DNA of 64,000 nt from Cohnella sp. AR92 (GTDB taxonomy: Bacteria > Bacillota > Bacilli > Paenibacillales > Paenibacillaceae), in the NCBI RefSeq assembly GCF_003990975.1, contig NZ_RZJR01000007.1, positions 187,079-251,078 on the forward strand, written 5' to 3'. This document shows, piece after piece, positions 50,932 to 60,477 of the stretch. The position numbers and the translations under genes are program-made. The notes beneath the pieces were generated by a model that saw nothing but the letters and a program-made list of their open reading frames with translations, was not told the origin of the DNA and searched no databases. The stretch's first letter is position 1; every line of letters begins with the position of its first letter.

Positions 50932-52737
50932 ATGAGCCGGTTGAAGAACCTGATGGGGCGGTTCCAGATCAAGCACGTCAACCGTCAAATTTTCGTCCTG
51001 TCCATCTTCGTCATCACGATTCCGCTGCTGGTCATGGCCGGCGTCGTCTACATCTTCATGATGAATACCGTTCGGAACGAGTATCAGGACAGCTCCAGCC
51101 TAATCTTGAATAATCTATCGTTCAATATCGATCAATATCTGCAGAGCATTGAGACCGGAACGCTGACCGCTCAATTGAACAGCCAACTGCAGAAAGCGCT
51201 GGACCAGTGGGCGAGCAATCCCGACGAAGGAGTCGACCAGACGATCCAATATCGCAGCGTCATCGAGAATTTCGTCAGCACCATCGAGATGACCGTCAAG
51301 AACACCGACAGCGTCCAGCTGTACTCCGGCAACCGCCTGTTCTACTCCGTCAACTTCAACCGCGCCGATTACAACGCGGGAGACTTCACGAAGGAGGGCT
51401 GGTACGCGCAAACCTTGAAAGGGAAGGGGAAAATCCAGCTGTTCGGGACCCACCTGCCCTTCCACCGAGTTGGCGCCAAGGACCCGGTTATCTCCATCGC
51501 CCGCGTCATCAACCGCAACGGCACCCGTTATCCGCTCGGGGTTCTGCTTGTCGATATCCGCCTGGATTCGCTGAAGGACATCCTCGACCTGTCCGAGAAC
51601 CGGAACCGCAAGTTTCTCATCCTGGACGGATCGGGCAGTCCCATCTACTCCTCCGAAGGGAAGAACCGGACCGGCCTGCCCGTCAACGTTCTGGAGCCGT
51701 CCTCGCTCGGCCGCATTCTCGGCAGGGACTCGGACAGCTTCTATGCGTCCATCGAAGGCCGGCCCTCCTATCTGAACTTCGTCACCTCCGCCTACTCCGG
51801 GTGGAAGGTCGTTCAATACATCGAAGAAGGCGAGATGACCAAGGACGCGGTCCTGTTCCGCAAAGTCATCCTGAGCTTCGCGGCCGGCTCCGTCGGCGCC
51901 GCGCTGCTGTTCCAATTCATTCTGGCCCGCCGCGTGACGCGGCCGATCATCAACCTCAGCAAGCAAGTAAGGGCCGTCGGACTCGGCAAGTTCGACGTCG
52001 ACTTCAACAGCGAGCGGCAGGATGAATTCGGGATTCTATACCGGGGCATCCGCAACATGGTCCAGGACCTGCAGGAGCATATCGAGCGGTCCTCCCATAC
52101 GCTGGCCAAGCAGAAGCTTGCGCAATTCGGAGCGCTGAAGAGCCAGATCAACCCTCATTTTCTCGCCAATACGCTGGAATCGATCCAGATGAAGGCGGTT
52201 CTCGGGGGACAGCGGGAGCTGAGCGATATGGTCGGCCTGCTCGGCCGTCTCTTCCGGATCCATATCCAGAGCGGCAAGGAGATCGTGCCTCTTCGCGAGG
52301 AATTGATCCATACCCGGCTATATGTGAAAATCCAGCAGATGCGGTTCGGAGACAAATTCCGGTATGCCGAGCAGCTGACCGAAGGATGCGACGAGCGTCC
52401 GGTTCTCCACTTCATGCTGCAGCCCCTGATCGAGAACGCGATCGTCCACGGCTTGGAACGCAAGAGCGGACAAGGGCATCTGTCGATCGCAACCTCTTTG
52501 ACGGCCGATTATTTCATTATCGCGATCGAGGATGACGGCGCGGGGATGGACGAAGAGAATCTTCGCCGGCTGAGGAGCGAGCTAAGGAGCATGGAGGACA
52601 CGCTTCTTAGCGACCATATCGGCGTGAAGAACGTGCACGACCGCATTCGCTATTATTACGGGGAAGCTTACGGGCTTACGATCGACAGCGTTCTCGGCCA
52701 AGGCACCAAGGTTACCATCCGCCTTCCTTCTCAATGA
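50932..52737 (+). CDS. YesM-type sensor histidine kinase
   Basis: 601 residues. First membrane segment 19-43, an extracellular double-Cache/dCACHE-like sensor (50-308), second segment 310-331, HAMP 332-385, then the His_kinase domain with H409 in KSQINPHFLANTLESI (Ala in place of the usual Leu/Tyr after HF) and HATPase_c with LIENAIVHGLE, EDDGAGM and GVKNVHDRI. It senses an extracellular signal, possibly sugar bound to the lipoprotein, and passes phosphate to the 49269 regulator. Gene order regulator-kinase, 4 bp apart. Confidence 0.93.
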   Translation: MSRLKNLMGRFQIKHVNRQIFVLSIFVITIPLLVMAGVVYIFMMNTVRNEYQDSSSLILNNLSFNIDQYLQSIETGTLTAQLNSQLQKALDQWASNPDEGVDQTIQYRSVIENFVSTIEMTVKNTDSVQLYSGNRLFYSVNFNRADYNAGDFTKEGWYAQTLKGKGKIQLFGTHLPFHRVGAKDPVISIARVINRNGTRYPLGVLLVDIRLDSLKDILDLSENRNRKFLILDGSGSPIYSSEGKNRTGLPVNVLEPSSLGRILGRDSDSFYASIEGRPSYLNFVTSAYSGWKVVQYIEEGEMTKDAVLFRKVILSFAAGSVGAALLFQFILARRVTRPIINLSKQVRAVGLGKFDVDFNSERQDEFGILYRGIRNMVQDLQEHIERSSHTLAKQKLAQFGALKSQINPHFLANTLESIQMKAVLGGQRELSDMVGLLGRLFRIHIQSGKEIVPLREELIHTRLYVKIQQMRFGDKFRYAEQLTEGCDERPVLHFMLQPLIENAIVHGLERKSGQGHLSIATSLTADYFIIAIEDDGAGMDEENLRRLRSELRSMEDTLLSDHIGVKNVHDRIRYYYGEAYGLTIDSVLGQGTKVTIRLPSQ

Positions 52738-52753
52738 GATGGAATGTTAAAGA

Positions 52754-52790
52754 AAAGCTGCCGTCCGACGATGCCGTCGGCGGCAGCTTT
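52754..52790. terminator. Bidirectional terminator between YesM and nanE
   Basis: AAAGCTGCCG and CGGCAGCTTT arms with an inner CCGAC/GTCGG pairing. T-rich ends on both strands; it ends the converging YesNM and nan transcripts. Confidence 0.9.
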
Positions 52791-52810
52791 CTTGCTTGCA
52801 TGCGATATTC

Positions 52811-53488
52811 TCAAGATAGAACGGCTACGAACCTCGAGGTGATCTCCTTAGGCCTCGTGATCGCTCCGCCCACGACCGTCGAGTGGACGCCCAGCTCCAG
52901 GCAGCGCTTGAACATCTCGGGCGTGATCACGTTCCCTTCCGCGATGACGGGGACCTCCGCTTCGCGCAAGACGTCCTTAAGGAATTGAAAGTCATTGTGA
53001 TACAGCTTCGAGGCCGCCGTATACGGCGTATAGCCGTGCAGCGTCGTGCCGACGCAATCGAAGCCCAATCGCTCCGCGGCTATCGTTTCTTCCACGGTGG
53101 AGATATCGGCCATCAGCCGCACCGCCGGATTTCTCTCCCGGCAATACCGCACGAGCTCCTCCAGCGACTCGCCGCCGGGGCGCGCCCGGTTCGTCGCGTC
53201 CATCGCGATCATCTCGCAGCCGCTCTCCAGCAGCTCGTCGATCTCCCGCTTCGTCGCGGTGATGAATACCTCGCTGTCCGGATAATCCCTCTTCACGATT
53301 CCGATCACCGGAAGCGGCACCGCCTTCTTGATCTCGACGATGTCCTCCTTGGAATTGGCTCGAATGCCAACGGCTCCGCCCTCCAAGGCGGCTACCGCCA
53401 TCCGGGACATGATATACGAGCTATGAAGCGGCTCGTGCTCCAGCGCCTGGCACGAGACGACCAGGCCCCCTTTGATCCGATCCAACAT
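52811..53488 (-). CDS. nanE: N-acetylmannosamine-6-phosphate 2-epimerase
   Basis: 225 residues, the usual NanE length. It converts ManNAc-6-P to GlcNAc-6-P in sialic acid use. The (beta/alpha)8 barrel carries [34 protein letters not shown] (with catalytic Lys in the IVKRD block), [27 protein letters not shown] and [15 protein letters not shown]. Overlapping neighbours: 14 bp after nanA. AGGAGGAGG lies 8 bases before the ATG. Last gene of the nan operon; its stop is followed by the terminator at 52754-52790. Confidence 0.96.
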   Translation of the reverse strand: MLDRIKGGLVVSCQALEHEPLHSSYIMSRMAVAALEGGAVGIRANSKEDIVEIKKAVPLPVIGIVKRDYPDSEVFITATKREIDELLESGCEMIAMDATNRARPGGESLEELVRYCRERNPAVRLMADISTVEETIAAERLGFDCVGTTLHGYTPYTAASKLYHNDFQFLKDVLREAEVPVIAEGNVITPEMFKRCLELGVHSTVVGGAITRPKEITSRFVAVLS

Positions 53489-53502
53489 CTCGCTTCCTCC
53501 TC

Positions 53503-54423
53503 CTATCGTTTCGTATAGGCGGCGACGGTTCGCAGAATGTCGTCGTTCAGCTCGGCAAGCGAACCCTGATGCTCCTCGCCTACGGGGAGGAGCGGCAGGC
53601 GCGGCGATCCCGTCTCGACTCCGCGAAGGCTAAGGATGGATTTGCAAGCGCCGTAAAGCGACGGATACGCCAAGAGCCGCTTGATAATCCCGTTGATTCG
53701 GAACTGCAGCTCTCGCGCCGCTTCCATCTTCCCTTCCGCATACAGTCCGTCCAGCGCGACGAACAGCTCCGGCATGACGCCGTAGGTGCCGCCGATTCCT
53801 CCGTCCGCGCCGATGCTGCGGCCCGCCAGGTATTGCTCGTCCGGTCCGTTGAACACCAGGAAGTTGTCTCCTCCGGCCGCCTTGAACTGCTGCAGCTCGA
53901 ACGTGCTCTCGCCCGACATCTTCACCCCGATGACCTTCTCTTGCTCCGCCATCCGGCTCAGAAGGCCCATGGACAGCTGGAAGCCCGTCGTCTGCGGGAT
54001 GTTATAGATAATGAAAGGAAGGCTCGTGCTGTCGATCATCCGCTGCCAGTGCGTCTCGACCGCCTTCTCCGACAGCCGGTAGTAGATCGAAGGCACGGCG
54101 GAGATGACGTCCGCTCCGACGCTCTCGGCATGCCTCGCCAGCTCGACGCTCTCTCTCGTCGAGTTCGCCCCGACATGGACGAGAATGACGAGCTCGTCTC
54201 TGACTTCTTCCATGACCGCTTCGAGCACCTTCTTGCGTTCCTCGGCCGTCTGCAGGATGCCTTCCCCGGAGCTGCCTCCGACGTACAAGCCCTTGATCCC
54301 CTTGCCGACATAGTAGCGGGCAAGCTTCCGGACTCGGTCCGAATCGACTTCTCCCGCGTCGTTATAAGCCGAATACATCGCCACGTACACGCCCGCTAAT
54401 TCCTTAACCCAATTGCGCTCCAT
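53503..54423 (-). CDS. nanA: N-acetylneuraminate lyase
   Basis: 306 residues of the DHDPS/NAL aldolase family. It splits N-acetylneuraminate into pyruvate and ManNAc. GGSSGEG (49-55) is the substrate-binding loop, Y140 in [11 protein letters not shown] is the catalytic tyrosine and K168 in [10 protein letters not shown] forms the Schiff base; [13 protein letters not shown] is in the usual place. The operon context (NanE, ROK kinase, NanQ) supports the sialate assignment over other family members. It overlaps the kinase gene by 20 bp. Confidence 0.95.
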   Translation of the reverse strand: MERNWVKELAGVYVAMYSAYNDAGEVDSDRVRKLARYYVGKGIKGLYVGGSSGEGILQTAEERKKVLEAVMEEVRDELVILVHVGANSTRESVELARHAESVGADVISAVPSIYYRLSEKAVETHWQRMIDSTSLPFIIYNIPQTTGFQLSMGLLSRMAEQEKVIGVKMSGESTFELQQFKAAGGDNFLVFNGPDEQYLAGRSIGADGGIGGTYGVMPELFVALDGLYAEGKMEAARELQFRINGIIKRLLAYPSLYGACKSILSLRGVETGSPRLPLLPVGEEHQGSLAELNDDILRTVAAYTKR

Positions 54424-55321
54424 CGTTCGATCTCTCCATCTCTCTTATAAAGTAAGGATAAATAACGCCGTATAAGGCCGCGCGGTTGCCCAGCTCCGCC
54501 GGCTTCAACGAGGTCCGGCAGAAGCCTTCCGGCAGGTAAGCCGACAGATGCCCGCGGATCGGCTCCAACAAGAGCTCCTTCTGCTCAGACACTCCGCCGC
54601 CGACGACGATGACCTCCGGATCGGCAAGCAGAACGATCTCCGCGAGCCCCCTGGCAATCTCTTCGGTCCAGCCGTCGAGCAGGCGCCGGCAAGCCGCGTC
54701 TCCCTCGCCCGCTCGCGCGAAGAGCTCGCGTCCCGAACCGGAGAAGCCCGGGAGCTCGTCCGCCGCGCGGCGGAGCAAGGCGGACATGGACGCCCTCTGC
54801 TCGTACGTCGTTCCCGAGCCCTTCTCGTACAGAGAATGGCCGATCTCGCCCGCGCGGAAGTGCGGCCCGAGCACCAGCTTGCCTTCGCTGAACAAGGCTC
54901 CTCCGATCCCCGTGCCGATCGTGACGCAGAAGAAGTGATCGACTCCCCGCGCCGCTCCCTTCCAGCGCTCCCCTTGAGCCGCCGCGTTCACGTCGTTCAG
55001 AACGTTGGCGGGCAAGCCGAAGCGATCTTCGACGACCCGCTTCAGGTTCGTTCCGCGGTACCCCGGGAGGGTCGGGCCGGAGAAGACGATCTCGCCGCTG
55101 TCCGGATGGACGACGCCGGCGGTGCTGATCCCGACCCCGGACGAATTCGGGTAACGGCCCAGCAGGCTTGCCAGAACCGCTTCGACGGCTTCCGGGATGC
55201 GGACTCCCGCATCCCCTTGAGGCGTCGGAACGGAACCGTGACGAACGATCTCCGCTTCCCGGTTGAAGACGGCGAACTTCATGTCCGTCCCGCCGATATC
55301 GATGCCAATCCAATTCTCCAT
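54404..55321 (-). CDS. nanK: ROK-family sugar kinase, probable ManNAc kinase
   Basis: 305 residues. ATP-binding DIGGTDMKFAVF, the catalytic VLNDVNAAAQGERW (D in NDVNA) and GIGGALFSEGKL are ROK features, and GEIGH keeps the conserved His. The zinc-binding C-x-C-G-x-x-G-C that normally follows is missing; the region reads YEKGSGTTYEQRASM. Position in the operon, between permease and nanA, makes it the ManNAc kinase (inference). Start is the ATG at 55319-55321 after GAGAGGA; the longer open frame crosses the permease gene and is not real. Overlaps nanA by 20 bp. Confidence 0.85.
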   Translation of the reverse strand: MENWIGIDIGGTDMKFAVFNREAEIVRHGSVPTPQGDAGVRIPEAVEAVLASLLGRYPNSSGVGISTAGVVHPDSGEIVFSGPTLPGYRGTNLKRVVEDRFGLPANVLNDVNAAAQGERWKGAARGVDHFFCVTIGTGIGGALFSEGKLVLGPHFRAGEIGHSLYEKGSGTTYEQRASMSALLRRAADELPGFSGSGRELFARAGEGDAACRRLLDGWTEEIARGLAEIVLLADPEVIVVGGGVSEQKELLLEPIRGHLSAYLPEGFCRTSLKPAELGNRAALYGVIYPYFIREMERSNDGAQLG

Positions 55322-55341
55322 GATTCCGTCCTCTCCGTTCG

Positions 55342-56199
55342 TCATTCCTTGACCGCGCCGCCCGCGAGGCCGCGGGTGAAATATCCTTGGAACAGAAGGA
55401 AGATGATCAGCATCGGGATAGCCGCCACCGTCGCGCCGGCCATCTTGTAAGCGAAGTTCGGATTCAGATCCTGCATGAGGGTCGCGATGCCGACCATCAG
55501 CGTCTTCATCTCCTTCTCCTGCCCGATGACCAGCTGCCACAGGTAGTCGTTCCATACCTGGACGAAGTTCAGGATGAACAGCGCCCCGATTCCGGGCTTG
55601 ACGATCGGAATCATGATCTGCAGGAAGGTACGGACTTCGCCCGCTCCGTCGATGCGGGCCGCCTCTCTTAACGCGTCCGGGACGGAGTCGAAGAATCCCT
55701 TGAGCAGGAACACCCCGAAGGCGACGGCCACGTTCGGCCAGATCATCCCGTGCAGGTCGTTGACCAGCCCCAAGTCCTGGGCGATGCGGAAGAGCGGAAC
55801 GATCATCACTTCCTTGGGAACCATGAGACTGGAGATGAAGATTACGAAGATGACCATTTTCCCTTTGAACCGAAGCTTCGAGAAGGCGTAGGCCGCCATC
55901 GAGCTGGTCACGACCAACAGGATCGTCGACAGGCCGGCCACGTACAAGCTGTTGAACGTCCAGCGCAGCGCCGGCTGGCTGTCGAACACTTCCGTGTAAT
56001 TCGAGAACGTGAACGTCTTCGGCCACCAATCCGGCGGCATCTTGATGACGTCGGAGCTGTTCTTCAGCGAGCTGGTGAACAGCCAATAGATCGGAAACAA
56101 GTTACAGATCGCGAAGAAGACGATAACGATATTGGCAACGACGTCGTAGCTGTCCCTCTTCTTCTTGCCTTGCAGTTTCGCCATGACCGTATCCCTCAC
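55342..56199 (-). CDS. CUT1 ABC permease (MalG type), sialic acid operon
   Basis: 285 residues with six membrane segments; N-terminal VANIVIVFFAICNLFPIYWL, EAA loop PDALREAARIDGAGEVRTFLQ and C-terminal LLFQGYFTRGLAGGAVKE. It overlaps the MalF-like gene by 4 bp (ATGA). Together they form the pore of the likely sialic acid importer, related to the SatABC-type CUT1 systems. ATPase must come from elsewhere. Confidence 0.92.
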   Translation of the reverse strand: MRDTVMAKLQGKKKRDSYDVVANIVIVFFAICNLFPIYWLFTSSLKNSSDVIKMPPDWWPKTFTFSNYTEVFDSQPALRWTFNSLYVAGLSTILLVVTSSMAAYAFSKLRFKGKMVIFVIFISSLMVPKEVMIVPLFRIAQDLGLVNDLHGMIWPNVAVAFGVFLLKGFFDSVPDALREAARIDGAGEVRTFLQIMIPIVKPGIGALFILNFVQVWNDYLWQLVIGQEKEMKTLMVGIATLMQDLNPNFAYKMAGATVAAIPMLIIFLLFQGYFTRGLAGGAVKE

Positions 56200-57071
56200 T
56201 TATCCTTGAACAGCGCTCGAAGTTGCGGCACCGACAGCAGCAGCGTAATGACGAACATGATGACCCCTACCGCGGAGGCAATGCCGAGCTGGTTGTACTT
56301 GAAGGCATTGTTGTACAGGTAATACATCAAGGTCACGGAAGCGTTGTTCGGTCCGCCGCCCGTCAGCATCTGAATGACGACGAAGATCTTGAGCACGGCG
56401 ATGATGTTGATGATCGTAATGTAGATCGTGGTCGGCTTGACCAGCGGGATGAGAATCCGGAAGATCACCTTCAGGCGGCTTGCCCCGTCGACCTCCGCGG
56501 CTTCGAAGAGATCCTTGGGAACTCCGATCATGGATGCGATGTACAGGATGATCGCTTGCCCGACGTTCGTCGCGAAGGTCACGAAGATGACGACGGGAAG
56601 CACGAGCTTCTTATCCCCGAGCAGGTTGACGGTGCTGAGATCGAGCTGTCTGGCCGTGAACGAGATCAAGCCGTTGGCGGGATTCAGCAGGAAGCTCCAT
56701 ATCATGCTCATGACGACCATGGAGACCATGACGGGAATATAGTAGCTCCCCCGGATGAACGAGACGTACTTAGCGTTTTTATCAAAAACGGCCGAAGCGA
56801 CGAACAAGGAGAAGATAACCGTCAGCAGGACGATAAAGACGACGAAGACGACCGTATTGCCGACTGCCTTGAAGAAGATCGGATCGCTGAACAGAGCCGA
56901 ATAGTTGTCGAAGCCGACAAAGGTCTCCTTCTGGAACTGAACCTTGTAGAAGCTGAGCCGGATGCCTTCGATTATCGGATAGACGATAAACAGGAGAAAC
57001 AACAGCGTCTGAGGCAGAATGAACAGATACCCGGTGAGATTCTCTTTGAGATAAGGATTGCGCAATTTCAT
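56196..57071 (-). CDS. CUT1 ABC permease (MalF type), sialic acid operon
   Basis: 291 residues with six membrane segments (NLTGYLFILPQTLLFLLFIV first) and EAA loop PKDLFEAAEVDGASRLKVIF. Ordinary MalF length without extra domain. 4-bp overlap with the MalG gene; preceded by the binding-protein gene with a stem-loop between. Confidence 0.92.
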   Translation of the reverse strand: MKLRNPYLKENLTGYLFILPQTLLFLLFIVYPIIEGIRLSFYKVQFQKETFVGFDNYSALFSDPIFFKAVGNTVVFVVFIVLLTVIFSLFVASAVFDKNAKYVSFIRGSYYIPVMVSMVVMSMIWSFLLNPANGLISFTARQLDLSTVNLLGDKKLVLPVVIFVTFATNVGQAIILYIASMIGVPKDLFEAAEVDGASRLKVIFRILIPLVKPTTIYITIINIIAVLKIFVVIQMLTGGGPNNASVTLMYYLYNNAFKYNQLGIASAVGVIMFVITLLLSVPQLRALFKDK

Positions 57072-57100
57072 AGGACTCCGTACCTTTCTTCCATGTCCCT

Positions 57101-57125
57101 CCGCGCGGATGATGACACCGCGCGG
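57101..57125 (-). other. Stem-loop between binding-protein and permease genes (nan operon)
   Basis: CCGCGCGG (57101-57108) and CCGCGCGG (57118-57125) are self-complementary arms around nine bases. No T-run; probably stabilises the upstream lipoprotein transcript, as in the other two importer operons of the window. Confidence 0.6.
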
Positions 57126-57166
57126 CCGGGTCCATGAAATGGTTAGTGAGAGGTGCTTCGTAGACG

Positions 57167-58579
57167 TTATTTATTCAGAACGGAGTTTTGTCTGGCCTTC
57201 TGGATAACCTCGTTGCCCTTCGCCTGGTAATCCTTGACCGCCTCGGCCGGCGTCTTCTCGCCGATATACATCGCTTGAAGCTCCGGATACAGAACCTGTC
57301 TCAGCTCGCTGTAGCCCGGAACGTTGCCGGTGAAGGAGAACAAGTGCGCCGAATTCTTGTCGTACGCCTCGAAGAGCGGGAATTGATCCTTGAACTCCGA
57401 GATGACGGAGCTGCGAACCGGAATGCTGTTCTTGGAGGCCTTGACCAGCTCGGGGTCGCTGGAGAAGAACTTGACGAAGTCCTTCGCCACTTCCGTTCTC
57501 TTGTCGTCGCCGGTCTTGAAGACGCTGGCGCCGACCACGTAAGTGAAGGTAAGCGGATCGCCGCTGACCGACGGAATGTTGGCCAGGCGAACGTCGAACT
57601 TAGGAGCCTTGCCCGCTGCCATGTCCGCTTTGGCGTTGTTGAATAGGACGGGGTTCGTGAAGCTGACGGCAAGCTGCTGGTTCAGGAACATCGCGTTGGC
57701 GTCGTTGGACGATACCGATTCGGCGCCCGGATTCGTGTAGCCCGACTTGTACAGGTTCCTTAGCCATTCGGCCGCCTTCACGCCGTTCTCGTCGTCGAGA
57801 ACGATATTGCCTTGGTCGTCGAAGAACTTATTGCCGAACATTCTAAGATAAGCCAGGTTCCAGGTGTCGCCTTGGTTGTTGAGCGCGTAGAGGGCCATCG
57901 GGTAAGCGTTCGAGTACTTATCCTTCGGAAGCTTGGTCTTAAGCGCCTCGAGGATTTGATTGTACTCGTCGAGCGTCCAGGTCTTGATCTCGCTCTCTCC
58001 CCCGACGAAGCTGTCGAGCCCGGCGGCCCGGAACATATCGGCGTTGTAAGCCAGCGTGCCCGGATTGTTGGAGAACGGATAGAAGTAGATGTCGTTGCCG
58101 AAGGTCACGTTATCCCAATAGCCTTGGGCGATATCGCTCTTCGCCGCGTCGTCCACGATGTCGTTCAGCGGAACCAGTGCCCCGCGATGCGCATAATCGC
58201 CCATCGCGAATACGCTTTCAAAGAAGACATCCGGAGGAGTGCCGCCATTCAGGTTGACGTTGAGCAGCTCGTCGCGCTGATCGCCGGCGATGACTTGGAC
58301 GTTGATCTTCGCGTCGTACTTGTCGTACTGCTTCACGAACTTGTCGGCCGCGTACTTGAAGAAGCTGTCATAGTCGGCGTCGCTCTCCGTCGAATCGAAG
58401 GCGCCCTTCCATTGCGGAGTCAGCCATACGGAGATCTCGACCTTGTCCTTGCCGGCTCCGGCGCTTGCGGAACCGGATGCCTCCTCGCCCGAATTGCCGT
58501 TATTGCCGGAGCATCCGGCAAGCAGGCCGACCGTCAAGGCAACTGCGGGAACTGCGGCGAACAAACGTTTTTTCAACAT
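57167..58579 (-). CDS. CUT1 ABC sugar-binding lipoprotein, sialic acid operon
   Basis: 470 residues. Lipobox L20-A-G-C23 and a short linker, then the family 1 solute-binding fold: ISVWLTPQWKGAFDSTESDA, INVQVIAGDQRDELLNVNLN, GGTPPDVFFESVFAMG and NNPGTLAYNADMFRAAG. Predicted ligand is N-acetylneuraminate or a related sialic acid because of the nan genes in the same operon (inference). AGGGGG lies 8 bases before the ATG. 56 bp after the NanQ gene. Confidence 0.9.
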   Translation of the reverse strand: MLKKRLFAAVPAVALTVGLLAGCSGNNGNSGEEASGSASAGAGKDKVEISVWLTPQWKGAFDSTESDADYDSFFKYAADKFVKQYDKYDAKINVQVIAGDQRDELLNVNLNGGTPPDVFFESVFAMGDYAHRGALVPLNDIVDDAAKSDIAQGYWDNVTFGNDIYFYPFSNNPGTLAYNADMFRAAGLDSFVGGESEIKTWTLDEYNQILEALKTKLPKDKYSNAYPMALYALNNQGDTWNLAYLRMFGNKFFDDQGNIVLDDENGVKAAEWLRNLYKSGYTNPGAESVSSNDANAMFLNQQLAVSFTNPVLFNNAKADMAAGKAPKFDVRLANIPSVSGDPLTFTYVVGASVFKTGDDKRTEVAKDFVKFFSSDPELVKASKNSIPVRSSVISEFKDQFPLFEAYDKNSAHLFSFTGNVPGYSELRQVLYPELQAMYIGEKTPAEAVKDYQAKGNEVIQKARQNSVLNK

Positions 58580-58635
58580 GGATCCGTACCCCCTGCGATT
58601 TTGTCTGGTTCGAAATTCGGCATTCCTGTTGCGGC

Positions 58636-59106
58636 TTACAGCAATTCCTTGTCCACTTTAACGACGACCTTGCGAATGACGGAGGCGCCTGTCTCGCTCA
58701 GGCCGGGCCGATGAATATCGTCCGGCAGCAGAACCATGTACATGCCCGGCTTCATCGCCTGCAGGCTCTCCTCGGACAAGGCTCCGTACAAGGCGTAATC
58801 CTGCTCCTCCTCGTAAGGACGGACGGGCTCCGCGCCGCACGCCAGCGACTGCCAGCCGATGGTCTCCTCTCCGTTCAACAAATAATGAATGTCGAGGAAC
58901 CGTTCATGCTTCTCCGCGGACTGCTCCGCTCTCGGCTTGGCGTCGATCGTCATGATTCTTGCGTACATGTCGTCTCCCCAGATCGGGTATTTCCCGTCCT
59001 CAAGCAAGCTGAAATCCGTCTCGTCCAGGAAGTCGATCGCCCGGCGGATGACCGGATGCGCGTAGTTCCGTTCCTTCGTCCAATTCTCGATTTTGCCGAT
59101 CAACAT
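58636..59106 (-). CDS. nanQ: YhcH/YjgK/YiaL-family sialic acid anomerase
   Basis: 156 residues, cupin-like fold of the YhcH/DUF386 family (NanQ in E. coli), which speeds conversion of the alpha- to the beta-anomer of free sialic acid. Conserved blocks: FLDIHYLLNGEETIGW (H-x-D-x-H-like metal site), YEEEQDYALYG and VLLPDDIHRPGL with metal His. The short distance to the binding-protein gene (56 bp) and the other nan genes place it in the operon. GGAGG lies 10 bases before the ATG. Gene symbol by analogy. Confidence 0.85.
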   Translation of the reverse strand: MLIGKIENWTKERNYAHPVIRRAIDFLDETDFSLLEDGKYPIWGDDMYARIMTIDAKPRAEQSAEKHERFLDIHYLLNGEETIGWQSLACGAEPVRPYEEEQDYALYGALSEESLQAMKPGMYMVLLPDDIHRPGLSETGASVIRKVVVKVDKELL

Positions 59107-59238
59107 GTTGGCCGCTCCTCCTCTCCCCTAAGGTCTTCCAAGTCCTCCAGGCCCGCATTCCGCGGCCGGCTAGAAGCTTGTGAGAAAATTATATCGGCGG
59201 AAAATCGGCTTGAGCAGGAACTCGTTTGCGCGAAATAT

Positions 59239-60477
59239 TCACAATATTTCGTTCCCGCCCTTTCGTTCTTGCAGCCTATCCCCCGTTCGCTTGCCCAGCG
59301 CTTGGTGCCTGGCGCGATACTTCTGAGGGCTGACGCCCTTGAGCTTCTTGAAGATCCGGCCGAAATAATTGATATTCTCGTAGCCGACCTGCTCCGCGAT
59401 CAGGTAGCTGGGAAGATCCGTGTCCGTCAGAAGGTCCGCCGCTCTCTCGACCCTCTGCAGGTTGATCCAATCCGTGAATCCGGTCCCGGTCTCCCGCTTG
59501 AATAGCGTGCTCAGGTAGCTCTCGCTCATGTTGATCCTCTCCGCCGCTTCGCGCAGGGACAGATTCCGAGCCAGATGGGCCCGCAGGTAATCCAGCAGCT
59601 GCTTGATATCGCTGCGGGTCTCCGAATTCGCCCACTTCTCCTTGGCGAGAGCGTACCTCTTGGCGGCTTCGCGCCAGTCCTCGAGAGGACCCGAAGCCTC
59701 TCCCAGCAGGGAGATGCCCAGCAGCTGGCTGGAAGCGCCGGCCAGGTCGGATACGATTCTCTCGAGATCCGGACGCCTTCCGCCGTCTTCCTTCAAGAGA
59801 ACGACGATATCCCGGTCCCCTGCGCTCTCCGGGCGGGTCGCCAGCAGCGGCCCCAGCTCGGACTCGGCCAGATGCTTCAACAGCTGCGCGGCCGATCGCT
59901 CCGGCACTCCGTCCCGTATCCGCCTCATATGCAAGGCCAGCAGATAATGATTGGCGGGAAGCGGCACCGCATCGGCGCCTTCGCGCTCCTCGTCCGCACG
60001 CTGCTCTAAGCAGTCCAGCAGCCGATCCGTCAGCTTGCGCAACGACGAATCCGGCTCCTCCGGAACCGGCGGCTGGCCCGCGCGACCCTCCCTTCGCTTA
60101 ACGACCTTGTCGGAGGCTTCGATCAACAAGGCGAGCAATTCGGCGGGCTTCAGGGACGTCTTGAGCAGGTAATCCTCGACGCCGAGCTTCATGGCCCTGC
60201 GAACGTATTCGAATTCGTTGTGGCTGCTCAGCACGATGATCGCCATGTCCGGATACCGTTTCTTCACCCTCTCGATCAATTCGAGCCCGTTCATGTTCGG
60301 CATGACGATATCGGTGAGCAGAATGTCGGGCGCCTTCCGCTTCATCAATTCCAGCGCTTTCTCTCCGTCCGCGGCGTCTCCGATAAACTCGAACCCGTGC
60401 TTCTCCCAATCGATAAGCGACTTTACTCCCAGCCGAACGAGAAGCTCGTCGTCAACGAGCATGACTTGAAGGGCCAT
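59239..60477 (-). CDS. YesN-type response regulator of the nan operon
   Basis: 412 residues, shorter than the regulator at 49269. Receiver domain with D9-D10, phospho-acceptor D56 in ILLTDIVMPNMNG and Lys in DYLLKTSLKP; a middle linker with an RAG/PPVP stretch; C-terminal AraC HTH (LSLREAAERINMSESYLSTL and PSYLIAEQVGYENINYFGRI). It overlaps the kinase gene by 26 bp and lies 132 bp upstream of nanQ on the same strand, so it probably activates the nan operon. Confidence 0.92.
   Translation of the reverse strand: MALQVMLVDDELLVRLGVKSLIDWEKHGFEFIGDAADGEKALELMKRKAPDILLTDIVMPNMNGLELIERVKKRYPDMAIIVLSSHNEFEYVRRAMKLGVEDYLLKTSLKPAELLALLIEASDKVVKRREGRAGQPPVPEEPDSSLRKLTDRLLDCLEQRADEEREGADAVPLPANHYLLALHMRRIRDGVPERSAAQLLKHLAESELGPLLATRPESAGDRDIVVLLKEDGGRRPDLERIVSDLAGASSQLLGISLLGEASGPLEDWREAAKRYALAKEKWANSETRSDIKQLLDYLRAHLARNLSLREAAERINMSESYLSTLFKRETGTGFTDWINLQRVERAADLLTDTDLPSYLIAEQVGYENINYFGRIFKKLKGVSPQKYRARHQALGKRTGDRLQERKGGNEIL

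Noticed and set aside
54404-56086. 560-codon frame as a fusion protein with the ROK kinase
   Set aside because: The first 255 codons overlap the MalG-like permease in another frame and have no family features; the ROK domain has its own ATG and ribosome binding site at 55321.
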